64,000 nucleotides of DNA, taken from positions 1 through 64,000 of the forward strand of contig JAJRWB010000044.1 of the NCBI GenBank assembly GCA_024276995.1, in the 5' to 3' direction. Both the position numbers and the translations under genes were made by a program. This document shows, piece by piece, positions 57,953-64,000 of the stretch. The notes below the pieces were generated by a model. The model had not been told where the DNA came from. It did not search any database and worked only from the letters and a program-made list of their open reading frames with translations. The first letter of the stretch is position 1; each line of letters starts with the position of its first letter. This stretch comes from Candidatus Eiseniibacteriota bacterium (GTDB lineage: Bacteria > Orphanbacterota > Orphanbacteria > Orphanbacterales > Orphanbacteraceae).

Positions 57953-59923
57953 TTAGAGCACTTTCCAGAGGAAAATGCCCAGCGCCGTAAAAAGAATGAA
58001 CGCGTACGTCTGCACCTGCCCGGTCTGCACGAACCGGAGGGTGTAGCTGACTCCACGGCTCAGATGGCCGGCCAGGTTGACGATCCCGTCAACGATTCGA
58101 ACGTCCACGATCCGCCAGAGGAGCCTGCGCGAAAGCGAGACCACCGGGTAGATCACCGCCGCGAAAACAGCCTCGTACACATAGAATTTGTCGCGCACCA
58201 ACGTGTAGAGCGCCGGGTGCCTCTCGGCGATCCTCCCGGGGACTTCCTTCCGTTTCACGTAAAGGAAGTAGGCGAGAAGGGTGCCGAGAAGAGCGATCAC
58301 CACCGCACCGGCCATCAATCCGATCTCCACTCCGTGCCCACCGGCGTGAGCGGCGCCGATCGCTTCGCCGCCGCCGTGAGACGTCTCGAACACGGGGGCG
58401 AGCCAGTGCTCGAACCGGTTCGAGCCCCCCACCACAGACGGCACGCCGAGAAAACCGGTGAGCGCCGCACCGAGAGCGAGAATCACGAGGGGCACCGTGA
58501 AGAACGGAGACGACTCGTGCGCCTCGACCGCCTTCCCCCTCGGTTTCCCGAGGAACGCCGTGAAGAAGAGGCGGAACATGTAGAACGCCGTCAACAAGGC
58601 GGCGATCGTGCCGAGAAGCCAGGCGAAACGGGGCGCCCAGGGAAGGGCGGCGTTCTCACCGGAAAACGCTTTCCAGAGGATTTCGTCCTTCGAGAAGAAC
58701 CCCGACAACGGCGGGAAGCCGGCGATGGCGAGCGTCGCGACGAGGAACGTCCAGCCGGTAAGGGGCATCTTCTTCAACAAACCGCCCATCTTCCGGATAT
58801 CCTGCTCGTGGTGCATCGCGTGGATCACCGAACCGGCGCCGAGGAAGAGGCACGCCTTGAAGAAAGCGTGGGTGAAGACGTGGAAAATGCCGGCGGCGTA
58901 CGCGCCGACGCCGACGCCGATCATCATGTAACCGAGTTGGCTCACCGTCGAGTAGGCGAGCACCTTCTTGATGTCGTTCTGCGCGATTCCGATGATCGCC
59001 GCGAAGAGCGCCGTCGCCGCGCCGACGACGAGAACCACGCCCGAGGCGAGCGGCGCGTGGTCGTAGAGGAAGCCCATCCGGGCGATCATGTAGACGCCGG
59101 CGGTCACCATGGTGGCGGCGTGGATGAGCGCCGACACGGGCGTCGGACCGGCCATCGCGTCGGGAAGCCAGATATAAAGAGGGATCTGCGCCGACTTGCC
59201 GACGGCGCCGGCGAAAAGAAGAAGTCCGACCGCTTCGAGCACGCCGGGCGGGAACTCGCCGAGTCTGTGGGCGATTTCGCGGACCACGAGGGTTCCTTCC
59301 CCTCCCGCCGAGAGGGTGGTGATAATGAGAAGCATGCCGAGAAGTAAGCCGAAATCGCCGATCCGGTTGACCACGAACGCCTTCATCCCCGCCTGCGCCT
59401 TCTCCGTATCCTCGAACCAGAACCCGATTAGGAGATACGAGCAAAGCCCCACGCCTTCCCACCCGACGAAAAGGGTGAGAAGGGAGTCGCCCAGGATCAG
59501 CATGAGCATGAAGAAGAGGAAGAGGTTCAGGTAGGCGAAATAGCGCGTGTGACCTTCGTCGTGGCTCATGTAGCCGATCGAGTAGTAGTGGATCAGCCCG
59601 CCGATTCCGGTGACCACGAGGAGCATCACCGCCGAGAGGGGATCGGCGAGAAGGGTCACGTCCGCGCGGAACCGGCCCGCATCGATCCAGCGGAAAAGCT
59701 CATTCACCACGAGCGCATGTCCCTCCTCCATCCCCTGGAGGGCGCGGAAGACGCCGACGGCGAGAAGGAAAGCGAGCGTCGGACCCGCCACTGCGACCGC
59801 CCCCGAAAAACCGTGGGGCACCTTCTTCCCCCAACGCGCCGCGGCGGCCGCGGTGATCCCGTTGACCGCCGCTCCGAGGAGCGGAAGCAGCACGATCCAC
59901 AGAAGTGACGTTTCAACCGTCAA
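57953..59923 (-). CDS. nuoL: NADH-quinone oxidoreductase subunit L
   Basis: A 656-residue distal proton-pumping subunit with about 15-16 helices including the long lateral helix near the C-terminus. Diagnostic stretches are FVGWEGVGLCSYLLIGFW (GWEGVGLCSYLL), KSAQIPLYIWLPDAMAGPTPVS (LYIWLPDAMAGPTPVSA) and AYSTVSQLGYM. The start is TTG at 59923 with GGGGGTAAG upstream. Gap of 12 bases to nuoK. Confidence 0.97.
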   Translation of the reverse strand: MTVETSLLWIVLLPLLGAAVNGITAAAAARWGKKVPHGFSGAVAVAGPTLAFLLAVGVFRALQGMEEGHALVVNELFRWIDAGRFRADVTLLADPLSAVMLLVVTGIGGLIHYYSIGYMSHDEGHTRYFAYLNLFLFFMLMLILGDSLLTLFVGWEGVGLCSYLLIGFWFEDTEKAQAGMKAFVVNRIGDFGLLLGMLLIITTLSAGGEGTLVVREIAHRLGEFPPGVLEAVGLLLFAGAVGKSAQIPLYIWLPDAMAGPTPVSALIHAATMVTAGVYMIARMGFLYDHAPLASGVVLVVGAATALFAAIIGIAQNDIKKVLAYSTVSQLGYMMIGVGVGAYAAGIFHVFTHAFFKACLFLGAGSVIHAMHHEQDIRKMGGLLKKMPLTGWTFLVATLAIAGFPPLSGFFSKDEILWKAFSGENAALPWAPRFAWLLGTIAALLTAFYMFRLFFTAFLGKPRGKAVEAHESSPFFTVPLVILALGAALTGFLGVPSVVGGSNRFEHWLAPVFETSHGGGEAIGAAHAGGHGVEIGLMAGAVVIALLGTLLAYFLYVKRKEVPGRIAERHPALYTLVRDKFYVYEAVFAAVIYPVVSLSRRLLWRIVDVRIVDGIVNLAGHLSRGVSYTLRFVQTGQVQTYAFILFTALGIFLWKVL

Positions 59924-59935
59924 CGAACTTACCCC

Positions 59936-60241
59936 CTACTGGTGAAGACTGGTGAACCGGTCGAGGTTCACCGTACCCCTCTTCCGGAACAGCGCAACCA
60001 CGATGGCGAGTCCCACCGCCGCCTCCGCCGCCGCCACGGCGATGACGAAAAACACGATCACGTCGCCGGCGAGCACGCCGCGCGCCCTCGCGAAAGCGGC
60101 GAACGCCAGGTTCGCCCCGTTGAGCATCAACTCCACCGACATGAGAACCACGAGGAGATTCCGGCGTGCGAGTACGCCCACCGCCCCGATGACGAAGAGG
60201 AGGAGAGAGACGGCGAGATAGTTTTCGGTTCCAATGATCAT
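59936..60241 (-). CDS. nuoK: NADH-quinone oxidoreductase subunit K
   Basis: A 101-residue subunit with three helices, including the conserved [11 protein letters not shown] motif whose Glu takes part in proton transfer, and [18 protein letters not shown] with the second conserved Glu. The ATG overlaps the nuoJ stop as TGATG. Normal length. Confidence 0.97.
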   Translation of the reverse strand: MIIGTENYLAVSLLLFVIGAVGVLARRNLLVVLMSVELMLNGANLAFAAFARARGVLAGDVIVFFVIAVAAAEAAVGLAIVVALFRKRGTVNLDRFTSLHQ

Positions 60242-60735
60242 CAGAATTTTTTCATCCCCAGAACCACTACACCGACCACGGCGGCGAGCAGAAGGATCGA
60301 TACCACTTCGAAGGGATAGACGTATGACGTGAAAATTATCTCCGCCACGCGCCTTGCGCTCCCGTCGAGAACCGGGGACACCGGATCGAAGCCGCCGGAG
60401 CCCGATTGCGCGCGGGCGAGAAGAGCCACCACGAACACGGCGACAAGGGAAGAAACGAAGACCCGCGGCCCGGAAAGGCCGAGTGCCTTCATCTCCCGCT
60501 CCTTCAGGTTGAGAAGCATGATGACGTAGATCACGAGCACCATCACCGCCCCGGCATAGACGAGGAGTTGAATGATGAAGAGAAAGTGCGCCGACAGCGT
60601 GGCGAACAGGCCGGCCACCGCCACGAGACAGACGGTGAGAGAGAGCGCCGACGCGAGCGGATTGGAGCGGCTCACCGTGAGAACCGCCGAGGCGACGGCG
60701 ACCACCGAAAGGATCCAGAAGAGCACCGATTCCAT
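60241..60735 (-). CDS. nuoJ: NADH-quinone oxidoreductase subunit J
   Basis: A 164-residue subunit with five helices. The third helix carries the family motif [20 protein letters not shown] (part: [12 protein letters not shown]), linked to the E-channel. The start ATG 60735 has GAGGAAAAG upstream; a longer open frame is a shadow. Eight bases after nuoI. Confidence 0.96.
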   Translation of the reverse strand: MESVLFWILSVVAVASAVLTVSRSNPLASALSLTVCLVAVAGLFATLSAHFLFIIQLLVYAGAVMVLVIYVIMLLNLKEREMKALGLSGPRVFVSSLVAVFVVALLARAQSGSGGFDPVSPVLDGSARRVAEIIFTSYVYPFEVVSILLLAAVVGVVVLGMKKF

Positions 60736-60743
60736 CTTTTCCT

Positions 60744-61217
60744 CTAATCCTTCAACAGCGTGTTCAGGTCGTAGATCAGCGATCCGCGATCGTCGCCGGA
60801 AAGTTCGTATTTCCCCGTATCCATCCGGATCGCGTCGCACGGGCACGCCTCGACGCAAAGGCCGCAGAAAACGCACCTGAGAATGTTGAGATCGAACCGC
60901 GCCGGCACCTTTTCATAACCGTCCTCGCGCTCGGTCGCCTCGATGCTGATGCAGTCGGCCGGGCATGCCGTCTGGCAGCAGAAGCAGGCGACGCACCGGG
61001 GCGTTCCGTCTTCGCGCTGGGTCAGCCGGTGGCGGCCGCGGAAGCGCTCCGGAAGGACGCGCTTCTCCTCCGGGTACTGGATCGTCGGCATTTCGTCCTG
61101 CTTCACCACGTTCCGCGCGAAATGGGCCATCGAAATAGCGAGTCCCCGCGCCACTTCGACGAGGTAGGATCGCTCTTTCAGATCCATCGGCCTGCCGATC
61201 TTCCGTACGCCTATCAT
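60744..61217 (-). CDS. nuoI: NADH-quinone oxidoreductase subunit I
   Basis: A 157-residue ferredoxin-like subunit carrying two [4Fe-4S] clusters (N6a, N6b) in the peripheral arm. The two Cys sets are visible as [15 protein letters not shown] and [14 protein letters not shown]. Electrons pass from NuoG to NuoB. The ATG at 61217 is two bases after the nuoH stop; the ribosome-binding site is modest. Confidence 0.97.
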   Translation of the reverse strand: MIGVRKIGRPMDLKERSYLVEVARGLAISMAHFARNVVKQDEMPTIQYPEEKRVLPERFRGRHRLTQREDGTPRCVACFCCQTACPADCISIEATEREDGYEKVPARFDLNILRCVFCGLCVEACPCDAIRMDTGKYELSGDDRGSLIYDLNTLLKD

Positions 61218-61219
61218 CG

Positions 61220-62497
61220 CTACGTCCGCCCCGAGAAGACGAGCAGCGCGCCCGTCAGGAAAATGTTGAGAAGCGCCAGCGGGATGAGAACCTTCCACCC
61301 GAGCCCCATGAGCTGATCGTACCGGAAGCGCGGGAGCGTCCAGCGGATCCAGATGAAGAAGAACGACACCACGAGGATCTTCACGAGGAGCGTGGTCATC
61401 TGGACTGCGGCGACCACGACCTGTCCCCCCGCCTCGGGCAGCGGCGATACGAAAAGAAGCGCCACCACCGCCGCGAGTCCCATGAGGAGCATCATGCCGC
61501 CGAGCATGCGCGCCTCGTTTCGCCGCCGGTCGTGGTAGAGCGCCGTGAGACGACGGTGGTATCGCCTGTAGAGAAGGGCGAGCACAAAACAGATCGCGCC
61601 CATCGAGACGAGCATCACACGAAGCACGCCTGTGGAGTGGGCTCTTAGGAAATCCGTGTCGAGATACGGCACCTGGTAGCCGCCGAAGAAGAGGGTGGCC
61701 GTAACGGCGCTCGCGCCGATGATGGCGATGTATTCCCCCATGAAGAACATGGCGAATTTCATACTCGAATACTCGAGATGGTAACCGACGATCTCCGACT
61801 CTCCCTCGGTAAGATCGAATGGGTTCCGGTTCGTTTCGGCGAAAATGCACACCAGGAAAATGAGGAAGCCGAGGGGCTGCAAGAAGAGGTTCCACGCAGG
61901 GAGAAACCCGAGAAGCGTCCCCCCCTGGTGCTCGACGATCCTCCCCAGGTCGAGGCTCTGCGCGACCATCACCGTTCCTACAACCGATAGCCCGAGACCG
62001 AGTTCGTAGCTGATCATCTGCGCCGCCGACCGGAGACCGCCGAGAAGGGTGAAACTGTTGTTCGACGCCCATGCGCCGAAAACGACGGCATAGACGTGGA
62101 ACGACGTGACGGCGAGCACGAAGAGGATCCCCACGTTGAGCGTCACCGCGCGCAGAGGGATCACCGTGCCGCCGAGGTTCAGGCTGTCCGCCAGCGGAAT
62201 GATGGCGAAGCTGACGAGAGGGACGAAAAGCGCGAGAAACGGGCCGAGGACGAAGTAGAAGCGGTTCACCCGCGCGGGGGTCATCTCCTCCTTCGACATG
62301 AGCTTCACCACGTCGGCGATCGCGTGGATCACGCCGCCGAGGCGGATCCCGAGGATTTCCGCCCGGTTCGGGCCGGTCCGGTCCTGGATGAAAGCGCTCA
62401 CCTTCCGCTCCGCCCAGATCATCACCGGCAGGAGCGACAAGGGGAGAAGCGCAGCGATGAGAACCATGACGAAGGGAACGACCGTCTCAACCGACAT
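61220..62497 (-). CDS. nuoH: NADH-quinone oxidoreductase subunit H
   Basis: A 425-residue membrane subunit at the quinone site, with eight or nine helices. Conserved stretches are WAERKVSAFIQDRTGPNRAE (AFIQDRTGPNR), ETNRNPFDLTEGESEIVGYH (NPFDLTEGESE) and FFIWIRWTLPRFRYDQLM (RWTLPRFRYDQ). GGGAGG precedes the ATG. It overlaps nuoG by 11 bases. Confidence 0.98.
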   Translation of the reverse strand: MSVETVVPFVMVLIAALLPLSLLPVMIWAERKVSAFIQDRTGPNRAEILGIRLGGVIHAIADVVKLMSKEEMTPARVNRFYFVLGPFLALFVPLVSFAIIPLADSLNLGGTVIPLRAVTLNVGILFVLAVTSFHVYAVVFGAWASNNSFTLLGGLRSAAQMISYELGLGLSVVGTVMVAQSLDLGRIVEHQGGTLLGFLPAWNLFLQPLGFLIFLVCIFAETNRNPFDLTEGESEIVGYHLEYSSMKFAMFFMGEYIAIIGASAVTATLFFGGYQVPYLDTDFLRAHSTGVLRVMLVSMGAICFVLALLYRRYHRRLTALYHDRRRNEARMLGGMMLLMGLAAVVALLFVSPLPEAGGQVVVAAVQMTTLLVKILVVSFFFIWIRWTLPRFRYDQLMGLGWKVLIPLALLNIFLTGALLVFSGRT

Positions 62498-63998
62498 GCT
62501 CGGCCTCCCTTCCGTCCGGGACCGCCATCGAAAGGGCGCTCACCTTTTCGAGCATCTCCGATCGAAGAGCGTCGAACGACGCCGCATTGAGATCGCTCCC
62601 GAGGAACGCCGCGATTCGGTGAAGAATTTCGTGCACCGGCCGCGCCTCCCCCTCGGGGCGGATCGCCGGCTCGAAGGGCTGCGTCCTTCCGGCATGATTG
62701 GTGAACGAGCCGGCCATCTCGGCATACGACGTCACCGGCACCGCGAGATCGGCCGCCGCGACGGTGGCCGTGCGGTTCGACGCGAAGGCGATCACCTTCT
62801 TCCCCTCGAGCTTCGCGCCGAGATGCGGCTGATCGCCGAGAAGATCGTTTTCAAACAGGAGTACCGTTCCGCGCGACGTGGCGAGCGCCTTTTCGATCCC
62901 CGTCGGAATGCCGATCGCCTCCATCCCTTTCCGGTTCGGATTCCTGTCGGGGAGGCGAAGGATTCCATCATCCTCCCACGGCTCGCGAAACGACCCACCC
63001 ACCAGCTCGCTTCCGGGAAGAACCTTTTCGCTGAACTTCTTCAGGGCGAAAAGATTCTCGTTCGACATCGAAGGGGAGGCGACGAGAAGAACTTCATCTC
63101 CCTTCGACAGCGCGGATGCCGCTTCCCGGTCGCTCTCCTCCGGGGCGATGGGACGGCCTCCCTCTTCCGCCCTCAAAAGCCGGTTCGTGTTGATCCAGTC
63201 GATATCGAGCCTTCCCGCGTCGCAGATCCAGTAGCCGTTCACCCGGGGGTTCACCCTCGGTTTCATCCTCTGGATTTCGTTCTGGAACCGGTCGAGATAG
63301 ATGTTGCAACCCCGCTCGCACCCCGGACAGATCGATTCGGCCCGTTCCATGAACCAGACGCGGCACTTGAAACGGAACTTCCGGCTCGTGAGCGCGCCGA
63401 CGGGACATAGGTCGACGGTGTTCATGGCGTAATCGTTCGTGAGGGGACGGCCCGGGAAAGTGGTGATCTCCGCGTGGCTCCCCCGGTTGGCGATGACCAG
63501 TTCCGCCGTGCCCGTCACATCTTTGCAGAAGCGCACGCAGCGGGCGCACAGGATGCACCGCTCCGAATCGAGCACCACATTCGGCCCCAGATCGACGCGC
63601 TTCTTCTTCTTCACCTTCTCGGCGACGGTGACCCGCGAATCGTGCAGCCCATGCTCCATGTAGTAATCCTGCAATCCGCACTCGCCCGCCTGGTCGCAGA
63701 TCGGGCAGTCGATCGGATGGTTCCTCAGGAGGAATTCCATCACCTCGGAGCGGACTTTCACCACCTTTTCGCTCTCGGTGTTCACCACCATGCCGTCACG
63801 AACGATCGTGGTGCAGGCGGTCTGGAGCTTCGGCACTCCTTCGATCTCGACGGAGCACATGCGGCAGTTTCCCTCCACCTTGAGGGCGGGGTGGTAGCAG
63901 TAGTGGGGGATATGGACGCCGCACCGCGCCGCCGCACGGATGAGATAACTGTTCTCCTCCACTTCCCTTTCGATGCCGTTCAATGTGATCTTCGCCAT
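62487..63998 (-). CDS. nuoG: NADH-quinone oxidoreductase subunit G, short form
   Basis: A 503-residue iron-sulfur subunit. The N-terminal [2Fe-2S] domain shows CGVHIPHYCYHP and CRMCSVE; a His/Cys set follows (NHPIDCPICDQAGECG), then two [4Fe-4S] motifs (CILCARCVRFC with CPVGAL, and CPGCERGCN). The C-terminal molybdopterin-type region is present only as a remnant of about 220 residues, so the protein is much shorter than the 700-900 residues of E. coli-type NuoG. Short forms are known in other phyla. It is the first nuo gene inside the window; the frame is complete, and nuoE/nuoF probably lie beyond the right edge. Confidence 0.95.
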   Translation of the reverse strand: MAKITLNGIEREVEENSYLIRAAARCGVHIPHYCYHPALKVEGNCRMCSVEIEGVPKLQTACTTIVRDGMVVNTESEKVVKVRSEVMEFLLRNHPIDCPICDQAGECGLQDYYMEHGLHDSRVTVAEKVKKKKRVDLGPNVVLDSERCILCARCVRFCKDVTGTAELVIANRGSHAEITTFPGRPLTNDYAMNTVDLCPVGALTSRKFRFKCRVWFMERAESICPGCERGCNIYLDRFQNEIQRMKPRVNPRVNGYWICDAGRLDIDWINTNRLLRAEEGGRPIAPEESDREAASALSKGDEVLLVASPSMSNENLFALKKFSEKVLPGSELVGGSFREPWEDDGILRLPDRNPNRKGMEAIGIPTGIEKALATSRGTVLLFENDLLGDQPHLGAKLEGKKVIAFASNRTATVAAADLAVPVTSYAEMAGSFTNHAGRTQPFEPAIRPEGEARPVHEILHRIAAFLGSDLNAASFDALRSEMLEKVSALSMAVPDGREAEHVG

Positions 63999-64000
63999 CG

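Overview
The window is a GC-rich bacterial chromosome segment of 64 kb with about 50 protein genes and no tRNA, rRNA, CRISPR or insertion sequence that I could recognise. Almost everything is on the minus strand in long, tightly packed operons; only polX and a stand-alone HPt gene are on the plus strand. The outer-membrane genes, a PorV/PorQ-family protein, a C25 (gingipain-type) protease and secreted proteins ending in a Tyr-Pro-Asn-Pro / FlgD-Ig-like domain point to a diderm of the Fibrobacterota-Chlorobiota-Bacteroidota neighbourhood. A candidate phylum such as Eisenbacteria or a relative is my best guess. This placement is inference from gene content.

Region by region (minus-strand operons read from high to low coordinates). 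(1) 0.1-9.0 kb is a type IV pilus locus: a small helix-hairpin-helix (ComEA-like) protein, pilB, pilT, pilC, pilS, pilR, then two tandem pilins preceded by an almost perfect sigma-54 promoter. PilR, the adjacent sigma-54 activator, would drive that promoter. (2) 9.2-23.5 kb is one long operon behind a candidate TTGATA/TAAAAT promoter: GNAT acetyltransferase, ligA, hutH, hutU, hutI, a TPR protein, a PHP phosphoesterase, a TonB-plug-like outer-membrane protein, a CvpA-like protein, phosphomannomutase and manC. The phosphomannomutase is interrupted by an in-frame TAG. (3) 23.5-42.2 kb is a cell-envelope and secretion block: an outer-membrane protein gene and accA behind a strong TTGACA promoter, then a small membrane protein, a C25 protease, a PorV-like barrel, an M6 metalloprotease, two paralogous small membrane proteins with a PGLGQ motif, an NHL-propeller protein, a 1145-residue surface protein with repeated GSE/DY modules, and an Omp85/POTRA protein. 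I read this as a type IX secretion-like module, and it is the most interesting part of the window. (4) 42.2-46.6 kb has two FemAB/GNAT-like paralogues (one split by an in-frame TAA), a PHP phosphoesterase, and the divergent polX with a degenerate polymerase motif. (5) 46.6-54.9 kb is a chemotaxis operon (cheA-cheW-PilJ-type receptor-cheB-cheR) with a divergent HPt gene; between cheA and cheW lies a frameshifted remnant of a receiver domain. (6) 54.9-64 kb is the respiratory complex I operon nuoG-H-I-J-K-L-M-N, running off the right edge.

The pilus and chemotaxis loci may cooperate, since the receptor has a PilJ-type sensor. Four loci look damaged or mis-sequenced: phosphomannomutase, a FemAB paralogue, the CheA receiver, and the TonB-plug gene, which lacks a usable start codon. 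Either local gene decay or consensus errors could explain this. Many genes appear to start with TTG behind good ribosome-binding sites.
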